28,082 nucleotides of DNA, taken from NCBI GenBank assembly GCA_947626705.1, contig CANQTJ010000002.1:1-28082 (forward strand). Reading direction: 5' to 3'. The notes below the pieces were generated by a model, which worked only from the letters and a program-made list of their open reading frames with translations, was not told where the DNA came from and ran no database searches. This DNA comes from an uncultured Clostridia bacterium (lineage in GTDB: Bacteria; Bacillota; Clostridia; TANB77; CAG-508). The position numbers and the translations under genes are program-made. Positions 1 through 7,446 of this stretch are shown here, one piece after another (the first letter of the stretch is position 1; each line of letters starts with the position of its first letter).

Positions 1-1505
1 TTACCACCAGATTGACGAATAAATTTACCTTGAACTTTTACTTTATTTCTAATTGTTTCTTTGTAAGCAACTTGTGGCTTACCTACATTACATTCAACTT
101 TAAATTCTCTTTTTAATCTATCAACAATGATATCTAAGTGTAACTCACCCATACCAGCAATAATAGTTTGACCTGTTTCCTGATTTGTATAAGCTTTAAA
201 TGTTGGATCTTCTTCAGCAAGTTTTGCTAAAGCTATTCCCATTTTTTCTTGAGCAGCTTTATCTTTTGGCTCAATAGCTATATCAATAACTGGTTCAGGG
301 AATTCCATTGATTCTAGAATTATTGGATGATCTGGATCACATAAAGTATTTCCAGTTGTAACATCTTTTAAACCTACTGCTGCTGCAATATCTCCTGCAT
401 ACACTTTATCAATATCTTCTCTGTGATTTGAGTGCATTTGAAGAATTCTTCCAACTCTTTCTTTTTTATCTTTACTTGAGTTTAATACTGTTGAACCAGA
501 TTCTAATGTTCCTGAATAAACTCTAAAGAAACATAATTTTCCAACAAATGGATCTGTTGCAATTTTAAATGCTAATGCTGCAAATGGTTCAGAATCAGAT
601 GTTTTTGCTTCTGTTTCTTGTCCATCTAATGTTTCACCTTTTATATGTTCAATATCTAATGGTGATGGCATATAATCAACTATTGCATCTAATAATTCTT
701 GCACACCTTTATTTTTATATGAAGATCCACATGTAACTGGAACTATTTTATTGTTTATAGTACCAATTCTCAAACCTTTTTTAATCTCTTCATTTGTTAA
801 TTCTTCACCATCTAAGTACTTCATCATTAATTCTTCATCTTGATCAGCAACTGCCTCTATCATTGCAGATCTAAATTTTTCTGCTTGTTCAATCATATCT
901 GCTGGTATATCTGTTTCTTCAATCTCTTTTCCTAAATCATCTTTATGGATAAATGCTCTCATTTTTATTAAGTCAACTATACCTTTAAATTGATCTTCAG
1001 CACCTATTGGTAATTGGATTGGAACTGCATTTGCTTTCAATCTATTCTTTAATTGATCAACACAAAGCATAAAATTAGCTCCTGTTATATCCATTTTATT
1101 TACATATACCATTCTTGGTACATTATATTTATCAGCTTGTCTCCAAACTGTTTCTGTTTGTGGTTGAACTCCACCTTTTGCAGCTAAAACTGTTACAGCA
1201 CCATCAAGTACTTTTAAAGATCTTTGAACTTCTACTGTAAAATCAACGTGACCTGGTGTATCAATAATATTAATTCTATTATTATTCCAAAAACATGTTG
1301 TACAAGCAGATGTAATTGTTATACCTCTTTCTTGTTCCTGTGCCATCCAGTCCATTGTAGCAGCACCTTCGTGAACTTCTCCTATTTTATGTGTTTTTCC
1401 TGTATAGAATAAAATTCTCTCTGTTGTTGTTGTTTTACCAGCATCAATATGAGCCATTATTCCTATATTTCTTGTTCTTTCTAATGGGTATGCTCTTCCT
1501 GCCAT
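1..1505 (-). CDS. fusA: Elongation factor G, 3' part missing (window edge)
   Basis: This gene encodes EF-G, the cytoplasmic translational GTPase that drives tRNA-mRNA translocation and, with ribosome recycling factor, helps split ribosomes. The reading frame is open from the ATG at 1505 to the window edge and gives about 501 of the roughly 690 residues usual for EF-G. The GTPase motifs are visible: AHIDAGKTTTTE (P-loop) near the N-terminus, ERGITITSA (switch I), DTPGHVDF (G3) and NKMD (G4). Domain II follows, and the frame runs off the window at KGKFIRQSGG in domain IV. The start has a GGAAGGGGG Shine-Dalgarno about 11 bases upstream. It is the third gene of a str operon (rpsL-rpsG-fusA) and is probably transcribed from the promoter upstream of rpsL, although an unusually long spacer of about 400 bp separates it from rpsG. 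I saw no frameshift. Assignment is certain. Confidence 0.98.
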   Translation of the reverse strand, partial: MAGRAYPLERTRNIGIMAHIDAGKTTTTERILFYTGKTHKIGEVHEGAATMDWMAQEQERGITITSACTTCFWNNNRINIIDTPGHVDFTVEVQRSLKVLDGAVTVLAAKGGVQPQTETVWRQADKYNVPRMVYVNKMDITGANFMLCVDQLKNRLKANAVPIQLPIGAEDQFKGIVDLIKMRAFIHKDDLGKEIEETDIPADMIEQAEKFRSAMIEAVADQDEELMMKYLDGEELTNEEIKKGLRIGTINNKIVPVTCGSSYKNKGVQELLDAIVDYMPSPLDIEHIKGETLDGQETEAKTSDSEPFAALAFKIATDPFVGKLCFFRVYSGTLESGSTVLNSSKDKKERVGRILQMHSNHREDIDKVYAGDIAAAVGLKDVTTGNTLCDPDHPIILESMEFPEPVIDIAIEPKDKAAQEKMGIALAKLAEEDPTFKAYTNQETGQTIIAGMGELHLDIIVDRLKREFKVECNVGKPQVAYKETIRNKVKVQGKFIRQSGG

Positions 1506-1903
1506 TTTGTATTTTTCCCCCTTCCTATTTAAAAATTCATTAAATTAGTTTTTATCTGCATCCAACTTTATAAAAGTTTTTTCAATATACATAATATACA
1601 TGAGTAATATCTCTAAATTTTTATTTGTTTTCCTTGCTAAAATCTAATTTATGAATTTTATAGTTTTCACTTTTTATTTTTTCTCTAAATTTTCATTAAA
1701 ATCATTTCAAAACAAATGTGTAAATTGCTATCTTATACTAACTTATAATTTAAATTAAAAATGATAAGACGTATATAAATTTTTTACGAAAAATAGTAAG
1801 ATATGCATTTTTGATATTTATTATAAGACGAAGGCGTACGTTGGTACGTCGAGATTTATAATAAGTAACGAAAATATGCAGGTTGCTGTTTTTCGCGAAA
1901 ATT
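1506..1903. other. rpsG-fusA spacer, about 400 bp
   Basis: This spacer is long for the inside of a str operon. The half next to rpsG is filled by a very long imperfect hairpin, listed separately. The half next to fusA (about 1506-1770) is AT-rich, with no convincing ORF, no tRNA and no strong promoter. A weak TTGAAA with a poor -10 can be found on the minus strand near 1700, but I would not call it. A 5' leader role for fusA is possible. Confidence 0.6.
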
Positions 1904-1907
1904 TTAC
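1777..1907 (-). repeat. Long imperfect inverted repeat (about 130 bp hairpin) after rpsG
   Basis: The two arms, about 1777-1840 and 1844-1907, are complementary over almost their whole length with a few mismatches and bulges. The innermost pairing is CGTAC/GTACG at the tip. Next comes the 9-bp TTATTATAA/TTATAATAA, then TGCAT with partly matched AT blocks, then ACGAAAAATAG against CTGTTTTTCGC, then AAATTTT at the base. The tip is clearly richer in G+C than the surroundings. The base overlaps the last codon and stop of rpsG. In the transcript it would form one long rod. It could be a mobile, MITE-like or intergenic repeat unit, an attenuator or mRNA-stabilising element, or an RNase III target. 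One copy is seen here, so repetitive nature cannot be judged from this window. Confidence 0.7.
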
Positions 1908-2374
1908 CATTTGTAGTGAGCAAACGCCTTATTAGCTTCAGCCATTCTATGTGTATCTTCTTTCTTCTTGAAAGCTCCACCATTTCCAGCAACTGCATCC
2001 ATAATCTCACCAGCTAACTTTTCAGCCATAGTCTTCTCATGTCTATTTCTAGCATAAGTAACCAACCATCTTAAACCTAAAGTTTGTCTTCTCTCTGGTC
2101 TAATTTCAAGTGGCACTTGATATGTAGCTCCACCAACTCTTCTAGCTTTAACTTCAAGAACTGGCATTACATTTTCTAAAGCTGCTTCAAAAACTTCTAA
2201 AGGACTCTTTCCTTCCTTTTCTTTTATAATATCAAAAGCATCATAAACTATTTTTTGAGCAACTGTCTTTTTACCATCTAACATTATATTATTTACCAAT
2301 TTAGTAACAACTTTACTATTATATATTGGATCTGGTAAAACATCTCTTTTTGCTATAAATCCTCTTCTTGGCAC
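1904..2374 (-). CDS. rpsG: 30S ribosomal protein S7
   Basis: S7 is a primary 16S rRNA-binding protein that organises the head of the 30S subunit and lies near the E site and decoding centre. The product has 156 residues, the standard length, and starts PRRGFIAKRDVLPDPIY. It contains the family signature around VGGATYQVPLEIRPERR and ends in the typical MAEANKAFAHYKW. The start is GTG at 2374, with a strong AAGGAGGGA Shine-Dalgarno about 8 bases upstream; no better ATG exists. It follows rpsL after a 245-bp spacer that folds into a defined structure and precedes fusA. In enterobacteria S7 represses its own operon by binding the rpsL-rpsG spacer. Whether the spacer here does the same is inference. 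Confidence 0.99.
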   Translation of the reverse strand: MPRRGFIAKRDVLPDPIYNSKVVTKLVNNIMLDGKKTVAQKIVYDAFDIIKEKEGKSPLEVFEAALENVMPVLEVKARRVGGATYQVPLEIRPERRQTLGLRWLVTYARNRHEKTMAEKLAGEIMDAVAGNGGAFKKKEDTHRMAEANKAFAHYKW

Positions 2375-2421
2375 TATTCTTCCCTCCTTAAATTATATTT
2401 AGACATTTATAAAAATATCTT

Positions 2422-2485
2422 AGGTACTCTGATAGGATTTTCCTATCCGTATAGTGCATTATAATATATCTAAATTTAAGTACCT
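2422..2485 (-). promoter_or_regulatory. Structured rpsL-rpsG intergenic element, candidate S7 autoregulatory site
   Basis: On the minus-strand transcript a closing helix forms from AGGUACU (2485-2479) and AGUACCU (2428-2422), 7 bp and perfect. Inside it, near the 3' side, is a perfect 7-bp hairpin GAUAGGA-AAA-UCCUAUC (2447-2431). The 5' side of the enclosed loop holds an imperfect UAUAAUGCACUAUA element. The element ends about 35 bases before the rpsG Shine-Dalgarno. No U-tract follows, so it is not an intrinsic terminator. By analogy with the enterobacterial str operon it could be an S7-binding translational control site, but no sequence similarity to that site is claimed. Confidence 0.45.
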
Positions 2486-2619
2486 TTTACAAGTTCATCA
2501 TAAATTAAAAAATTTTAATTTACAAAAATTTAGTAAGTATTACAAGCACTATTAATTATCACTTTGCTAACAATCTAAAATTTCAGAACAACTTAAAATT
2601 ATATTTTTATCTGTTCTTT

Positions 2620-3033
2620 CTATTTTTTAGGTTTCTTAGCTCCATACTTAGAACGCGCTTGCATTCTATCTTTAACACCTGCTGTATCTAAAGTTCCTCT
2701 AATAATATGATATCTAACACCTGGAAGGTCTTTTACCCTACCACCTCTTATTAATACAACACTGTGTTCTTGTAAGTTATGTCCTATACCTGGTATATAA
2801 GATGTAACTTCATAACCATTTGAAAGTCTTACTCTGGCAACTTTTCTCAAAGCAGAGTTTGGCTTTTTAGGTGTAACAGTTTTAACTACTGTACAAACTC
2901 CTCTTTTTTGTGGAGCCCTATTATTAGTTAATCTTTTATTTTTTGAATTCCAACCATGTTGAAGAGCTGGTGCAGTTGATTTTGTTACTCCTGTCTTTCT
3001 ACCTTTTCTTACTAATTGATTAATTGTTGGCAC
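2620..3033 (-). CDS. rpsL: 30S ribosomal protein S12
   Basis: S12 is the decoding-centre protein of the 30S subunit, involved in tRNA selection and in the action of streptomycin. The product has 137 residues with the N-terminal sequence PTINQLVRKGRKTGV. It carries the insertion QHGWNSKNKRLTNNRAPQKRG that marks the longer Firmicutes form. The conserved TPKKPNSALRK loop retains both lysines at the usual streptomycin-resistance positions, and GHNLQEHSV, RGGRVKDLPGVRYH and GVKDRMQARSKYG are intact, so the protein looks wild-type. The start is GTG at 3033, with a TAGGAGGTGA Shine-Dalgarno just upstream. It is the first gene of the str operon in this window and has its own strong promoter about 120-150 bases upstream, followed by a leader with two hairpins. 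Confidence 0.99.
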   Translation of the reverse strand: MPTINQLVRKGRKTGVTKSTAPALQHGWNSKNKRLTNNRAPQKRGVCTVVKTVTPKKPNSALRKVARVRLSNGYEVTSYIPGIGHNLQEHSVVLIRGGRVKDLPGVRYHIIRGTLDTAGVKDRMQARSKYGAKKPKK

Positions 3034-3063
3034 TTAAATTTCACCTCCTAATACTTTTTTTAT

Positions 3064-3152
3064 TTGTAATATTTTTGAAATATTACAATAATATAAAATT
3101 AATAAACTGTTACGGAATTACACAATACATGTAATTTACAATAACAGTTTAT
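3064..3152 (-). promoter_or_regulatory. Two-hairpin 5' leader of rpsL
   Basis: The first hairpin has outer arms ATAAACTGTTA (3102-3112) and TAACAGTTTAT (3142-3152), 11 bp and perfect, plus an inner 7-bp pairing AATTACA/TGTAATT (3116-3122 with 3130-3136). The second is a perfect 11-bp stem with a 3-base loop, TTGTAATATTT/AAATATTACAA (3064-3088). Neither is followed by a U-run in the transcript. The predicted transcription start, near 3146, lies within the outer arm of the first hairpin. The second hairpin ends about 15 bases before the rpsL Shine-Dalgarno, where it could influence translation initiation or 5'-end stability. Confidence 0.55.
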
Positions 3153-3181
3153 ATTTTATCATTTTTATATTAATAAGTCAA
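3153..3181 (-). promoter_or_regulatory. SigA-type promoter of the str operon
   Basis: On the minus strand, -35 TTGACT (3176-3181) and -10 TAAAAT (3153-3158) are separated by exactly 17 bases. The first base of the transcript would be near 3146, about 113 bases upstream of the rpsL GTG. It is the best match to consensus in the gap between the upstream gene and rpsL. Confidence 0.8.
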
Positions 3182-3217
3182 GAAAAAATTTTTATTCTTG
3201 CAAAATTTGGGTTAAAG

Positions 3218-3257
3218 GATAATGATTTTTAATTAATATTATTTAAAAATCATTATC
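3218..3257 (-). terminator. Inverted repeat behind the 840-residue protein gene
   Basis: A perfect 15-bp inverted repeat, GATAATGATTTTTAA (3218-3232) and TTAAAAATCATTATC (3243-3257), sits 32 bases past the stop of the coiled-coil protein gene and before the str promoter. It most likely ends transcription of that gene, but the minus-strand RNA has no clean U-run after it. Terminator function is therefore inferred from stem strength and position. Confidence 0.5.
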
Positions 3258-3288
3258 TTATAACAAAAAATTGATTACCTCTTGTTAA

Positions 3289-5811
3289 TTATCTTTGTAT
3301 TTGATTTTCTTGTTTTTGTTGAGATTGATAAGCTTTATATGCCTCATCTGCTACTTTCTCAGCTTCTGATTTTTCTATAGGATTTCCAAATTTGTCTAAT
3401 TTTATATCATTTTTTTCAACATCTTCTGCTTCAACCCATTGAGCTATACCATCTGAAACTGTATGATACATTTTTATAGTTCCAGCATCGCTTAAAAACT
3501 TTTCGTCTAATCCTTTAGATTTTAATACCTCTTTTATATCTTCGCCTTCTTTTACACTTATATAATTACCATCTAAAGAATAATATCCTTCCATAGTTAC
3601 TCTATATACTCTGTCTTTCGATGTTTCAGGTTTTATTTGAATTTTTTGACCTGCATTTTGTCCATTTTTAATTCTTAGTGAATCTGTTGGATCTCTATAT
3701 AATAGTGCACCAGATTTTACTTTTACATAATCTCCGCTATGTATTCCTTCATTTTTTTCTTCAACTTTTTGTCCGTTCTTTTCACCAGTCTTTTCTTCGG
3801 TTTTTTCATAATCTTTTTCATTTATACTTGAATCTGTTTTTTCATTTTGAATATTATCATTATCCTTATTTTTGTTTTTGTTTTTTTCAATTATATCTTG
3901 AGCATCTTTCTTTATACCTGACATATCAAGATTTAATGAATCATTATCTAATTCTTTACTCATCCCTGGCATTTTAGGCTGTTTCGCATCATTTAGTAAA
4001 TTGCTTTGAACTGCTCCAGATAAACCTAATGCACCTAGTACACCAGCTAAACCTACAATAATTTTTGTTTTTAAAGGTAATTTATCTTTTTGTACTTTAG
4101 CTATTGCATACTTTGATTGTTTATCTGCAACTTTAATAATAGATTTCATATCCATTCTTTTAATATTTTTATTCTTTTCTCTAAAATCATATATTAAATT
4201 AAATCCTTTATCAAATCTACCATTTGTTTTTATTGAATTAATATAATTGTCTAATAAATTTTTATCATATTGTTCTAAAAGTTCAAATAATGATATATCT
4301 ATATTTTTAGCTTGTTTTTTAGTTAATCCAAATTCTTTTATTGCCCAACTTCTATACGCCTTAATATCTTCTTTAGTATATGAATTAACATATTTTTCAT
4401 CTCTTACTAAAAATGGATAATGATAATTTTGATTATTATTTTCATCTATAATTCTGTATACTCCATTTTTTGCATCAAATATTATTTCTGCTATTTGAGG
4501 TGTATCTTTTTTGCCTCCTGTTTGTCCTTGTTTCTGTGTTTGTTGATTGTTAGCATATTCTTTAAGTTTATCTTTAAAGTAAGGCATTATTATATTTGCA
4601 CGTTCTTCATCTTTTTTCCATTGTTCTTGATATCTATCATATTTTTCTTGTAATTTTTTTGTTTTTTCCATAATCCCATCTAATTCTGCTTGGTAATCTT
4701 TTGCCATATCTGGATTATCTTTCATATTTCTTTGCAATTCATCAATTTTTTGTTTGTTTTCATGTATTCTTAATTTCAAGTTTAATCCGGCTGTATCTCT
4801 CCTACACATATCTTTTAATTCATCAAGTATTTTTAGAGTATCTGTTTCATTTGCAAAGACAGCACTCATCTTATTCAAGGTTAAAATAAATTCATCATTA
4901 GATTTTACATCTTCTATAATATCCTGCACATATTTATCATTTTCATTATGATTAATATCATCTTGATTATCTTTATTTGATTCATTATTATTACCAACAT
5001 TTTCGTCTTTATCATCTTTACCTAAATCATCAACACTATTAACAATCTCATTTTGTTCATTTTCATCTTTATCTTTGCCTTTATCCTTGTCATCTATTTT
5101 TCCATTTAATTTTTTATCTAAATTTTGAATATCTTCTCTATTAACATTTTCATCTACTAATTTCATAATATCGTCTATTTTAGCAGCTTTTTGAAGTTTA
5201 CTTTCTTTATCCGATTTTTTACCTATTAAATGAATTAATGAAATTTTATCCCTTACATCTCTCAACTGTTTTTTATTTTCATTTAAATTTTTTCTAGCTT
5301 CTTTAACTTCTTTTTTCTGGTCATCTGTCATAGCATCAAATTCTTTATCTGTTGTCTTAGCTAAACCTATTTGTTGTTGTAACATTTTTCTTTTTTCTTT
5401 TAGTTCAGATAAGTTCAATGTGTTAACATCTAAATCCATATTGTCAGTTAGTAATTTTTTCATTCCACTTAATTTTTTTAAAGTATCTTTTTTATAGCTA
5501 TCCATATTCTTTTGATTTTGTTCTTTCTTTTCTTGCCATGCATAATACATAACTGTATATTCATTAAGTTTTTCTTGATTTTCTTTTACCATTTTATTAT
5601 ATTGTTCAATATCTGTGTCTTTAATTTGTTTTGCTTGTTTATCTCTTGCAAGAATATCTTTTTGACTTTCTAATAATTTTGCACTTAAATCATTAATTTC
5701 ATTTTCAGTATTCAAAAATTTTTTTACTTCATTTTTTAATTCTTCAATTATTAATGTTAAATTTGTACTTCCACTAAATTTAACATTATTAGTTTTTGTT
5801 GGTTTTTTCAT
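3289..5811 (-). CDS. Unrecognised coiled-coil protein with one membrane segment (840 aa)
   Basis: I do not recognise this protein. I chose the ATG at 5811 because it has an AGGAAAGG Shine-Dalgarno about 8 bases upstream; the frame is open 14 codons further but without a ribosome site. There is no signal peptide. Residues about 20-240 and 330-440 are lysine- and glutamate-rich heptad-like stretches, probably coiled coils. They are separated by an Asp/Asn/Lys-rich low-complexity linker. A single hydrophobic segment lies at about 583-601 (IIVGLAGVLGALGLSGAVQ), preceded by KLPLKTK, which suggests a cytoplasmic N-terminus. A second disordered, charged linker follows. A C-terminal region of about 120 residues (from SGDYVKVKSGALLYRDPT) looks compact and may be an SH3-like domain. 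The gene is monocistronic by its flanking promoter and hairpin. A structural role bridging cytoplasm and envelope is only a guess. Confidence 0.8.
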   Translation of the reverse strand: MKKPTKTNNVKFSGSTNLTLIIEELKNEVKKFLNTENEINDLSAKLLESQKDILARDKQAKQIKDTDIEQYNKMVKENQEKLNEYTVMYYAWQEKKEQNQKNMDSYKKDTLKKLSGMKKLLTDNMDLDVNTLNLSELKEKRKMLQQQIGLAKTTDKEFDAMTDDQKKEVKEARKNLNENKKQLRDVRDKISLIHLIGKKSDKESKLQKAAKIDDIMKLVDENVNREDIQNLDKKLNGKIDDKDKGKDKDENEQNEIVNSVDDLGKDDKDENVGNNNESNKDNQDDINHNENDKYVQDIIEDVKSNDEFILTLNKMSAVFANETDTLKILDELKDMCRRDTAGLNLKLRIHENKQKIDELQRNMKDNPDMAKDYQAELDGIMEKTKKLQEKYDRYQEQWKKDEERANIIMPYFKDKLKEYANNQQTQKQGQTGGKKDTPQIAEIIFDAKNGVYRIIDENNNQNYHYPFLVRDEKYVNSYTKEDIKAYRSWAIKEFGLTKKQAKNIDISLFELLEQYDKNLLDNYINSIKTNGRFDKGFNLIYDFREKNKNIKRMDMKSIIKVADKQSKYAIAKVQKDKLPLKTKIIVGLAGVLGALGLSGAVQSNLLNDAKQPKMPGMSKELDNDSLNLDMSGIKKDAQDIIEKNKNKNKDNDNIQNEKTDSSINEKDYEKTEEKTGEKNGQKVEEKNEGIHSGDYVKVKSGALLYRDPTDSLRIKNGQNAGQKIQIKPETSKDRVYRVTMEGYYSLDGNYISVKEGEDIKEVLKSKGLDEKFLSDAGTIKMYHTVSDGIAQWVEAEDVEKNDIKLDKFGNPIEKSEAEKVADEAYKAYQSQQKQENQIQR

Positions 5812-5912
5812 AATACATCCTTTCCTATCTGAAAAGAAAAATGTAAAAAACACTTATATTTTTTGAATATTTCTCTTTTCCTTATATCTCATATAATTAC
5901 ATATTAATTAAA

Positions 5913-5941
5913 ATTATACCATAAAATAACATAAAATGCAA
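5913..5941 (-). promoter_or_regulatory. Promoter of the coiled-coil protein gene
   Basis: On the minus strand, -35 TTGCAT (5936-5941) and -10 TATAAT (5913-5918) are 17 bases apart. The start would be near 5906, giving a leader of about 95 bases. The -35 box lies inside the left arm of the hairpin that follows trmFO, so promoter and terminator share bases. Confidence 0.7.
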
Positions 5942-5966
5942 TAATCTTATGTTAATTATTGCATTT
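5934..5966 (-). terminator. Hairpin terminator after trmFO
   Basis: A perfect 12-bp inverted repeat, AAATGCAATAAT (5934-5945) and ATTATTGCATTT (5955-5966), begins about 10 bases beyond the trmFO stop. On the minus-strand RNA it is followed by a mixed U-rich stretch (UAUGUUAUUUU) rather than a pure U-run. Termination is likely but may be incomplete. Confidence 0.6.
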
Positions 5967-5976
5967 TTATATAAAT

Positions 5977-7383
5977 TTAATATATTTGTAATATTTCTGT
6001 AATATTATTTTCTAGATTTTTTAAGCTCCTTTTAGCAAATTCCATATATCTTTGTTTTTTATCTTTAATCTTATTCCCTTCTAATTCTGGTAAAATTCCA
6101 AAATTTGCATTCATAGGTTGAAATCTATTATTTTCAGTTGATATATATTTAGATAATGCCCCTATAATTGTATATTCTGAAAATTTAATTCTTTTTTTCA
6201 TATCACTCATTTGCTTACTTTTAAAACGTAATATAGCATTTATTGCTGCAACCATTCCAGAAGAAATTGATTCAACATATCCTTCTACTCCTGTTATTTG
6301 TCCAGCAAAATATATATTATTATTTTCTTTAAAATTATAAGTATCATCTAATAACTTTGTAGAATTTATATATGTATTTTTATGCATAACACCATATTTT
6401 ACGAAATCAGCATTTTCTAAGCCTGGTATCATAGAAAAAACTTTCTTCTGTTCTCCAAATTTTAAATTTGTTTGAAATCCTACCATATTATAAATAGTTC
6501 CATCTAGATTATCTTGTCTAAGTTGTACTATTGAATATGGTCTTTTTGCAGTTCTCAAATCATCAAATCCAACTGGTTTTAAAGGTCCAAACCTTAATGT
6601 ATCTATTCCTCTTTTTGCCATTATTTCAATTGGCATACAACCTTCAAATATTTCTCTTTTCTCAAATTCATGTAGCATAACTACTTGTGCTTCTACTAAC
6701 GCCTTCCAAAATTTTTCATATTCTTCTCTACACATTGGAAGATTTATATAACTTTTTTCTTGTTCTTTTTGTCTTTGTTTCCATTCTTCAATGCTTTCGT
6801 CTTTTTTCTTCTCTTGTTCATACCTATTTCCATAAAAAGCTATATCAAAATTTATGCTTTCTTTACTTATAATAGGAGCTGCAGCATCATAAAAATATAA
6901 TTTATCTTCACCAGTTATTTTACTAATTTCCTTTGCTAACTTTTCTGAAGTTAATGGACCTGTGGATATAATTACAATTCCATCTTTACAATCCACATTT
7001 TCTACTTCTTTGTGGATAATTTCAATTAAAGGATTTTTTTGTATTTCTTCAGTAACTCTTTGAGAAAATTTTTCTCTATCAACTGCCAGAGCTTGTCCAG
7101 CCGGTACCTGTGTTTCATCAGCTATTTTAATTAATAATGAATCTAATCTCCTGAGTTCTTCTTTTAAAAGTCCACAAGCATTTGTTAATAAATTAGATTT
7201 AAAAGAATTACTGCATACTATTTCTGCTAAATTTTTATTTGTATGAGCTTCTGAAAATTTAGTTGGTTTCATTTCATATAATTTAACTTTAATACCTGCC
7301 TTAGCAATTTGGTATGCAGCTTCTGTACCTGCTAAACCTCCACCTATAATTGTTATATAATCTCTCATATTACTTACAAACAT
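5977..7383 (-). CDS. trmFO: Methylenetetrahydrofolate-tRNA-(uracil-5-)-methyltransferase TrmFO
   Basis: TrmFO makes 5-methyluridine at position 54 in the T-loop of tRNA, using methylenetetrahydrofolate as carbon donor and reduced FAD. The product has 468 residues from the first ATG (463 from the second at 7368), slightly above the usual 435-450. The FAD-binding motif IIGGGLAGTEAAYQIA is at residues 13-28. The family block EIVCSNSFKSN contains Cys57, and EGCMPIEIMAKRG contains Cys249; these correspond to the two conserved cysteines of the family. The C-terminus has the YFAGQITGVEGYVES block. Neither possible ATG has a close Shine-Dalgarno. A strong AGGAGG lies at 7433-7438, before a stable hairpin that abuts the ATG at 7383. 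The gene follows the SNF2 helicase by 63 bases and is probably co-transcribed with it. Confidence 0.96.
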   Translation of the reverse strand: MFVSNMRDYITIIGGGLAGTEAAYQIAKAGIKVKLYEMKPTKFSEAHTNKNLAEIVCSNSFKSNLLTNACGLLKEELRRLDSLLIKIADETQVPAGQALAVDREKFSQRVTEEIQKNPLIEIIHKEVENVDCKDGIVIISTGPLTSEKLAKEISKITGEDKLYFYDAAAPIISKESINFDIAFYGNRYEQEKKKDESIEEWKQRQKEQEKSYINLPMCREEYEKFWKALVEAQVVMLHEFEKREIFEGCMPIEIMAKRGIDTLRFGPLKPVGFDDLRTAKRPYSIVQLRQDNLDGTIYNMVGFQTNLKFGEQKKVFSMIPGLENADFVKYGVMHKNTYINSTKLLDDTYNFKENNNIYFAGQITGVEGYVESISSGMVAAINAILRFKSKQMSDMKKRIKFSEYTIIGALSKYISTENNRFQPMNANFGILPELEGNKIKDKKQRYMEFAKRSLKNLENNITEILQIY

Positions 7384-7438
7384 TATTGTTAAGTTTAAAA
7401 AATTCTAAACTTAACAATATGTCCAAAAATTGCCTCCT
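7370..7438 (-). promoter_or_regulatory. Shine-Dalgarno, hairpin and possible leader peptide before trmFO
   Basis: A strong AGGAGG (7433-7438) is followed 7 bases later by a TTG codon (7424-7426). This opens an 18-codon frame, read as MDILLSLEFFKLNNNVCK, ending in TAA at 7370-7372, one base before the second possible trmFO ATG (7366-7368). Inside it is a 14-bp perfect inverted repeat, TATTGTTAAGTTTA (7384-7397) with TAAACTTAACAATA (7406-7419), which ends directly against the first trmFO ATG (7381-7383). Two readings fit. Either a leader peptide is translationally coupled to trmFO, or the folded hairpin brings the Shine-Dalgarno to about 13 bases from the ATG. Confidence 0.45.
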
Positions 7439-7446
7439 TTTTATTT

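Noticed and set aside
1750..2010. 86-codon minus-strand frame across the end of rpsG and the hairpin spacer
   Set aside because: It overlaps rpsG in another frame, has no ribosome site, and its product is an artefact of the repeat arms.
5812..5853. Fourteen extra N-terminal codons for the coiled-coil protein
   Set aside because: There is no ribosome site before 5853, while AGGAAAGG is well placed for the ATG at 5811.
7384..7419. Hairpin before trmFO as an intrinsic terminator of the helicase gene
   Set aside because: No U-run follows on the transcript; the stem ends directly at the trmFO ATG.
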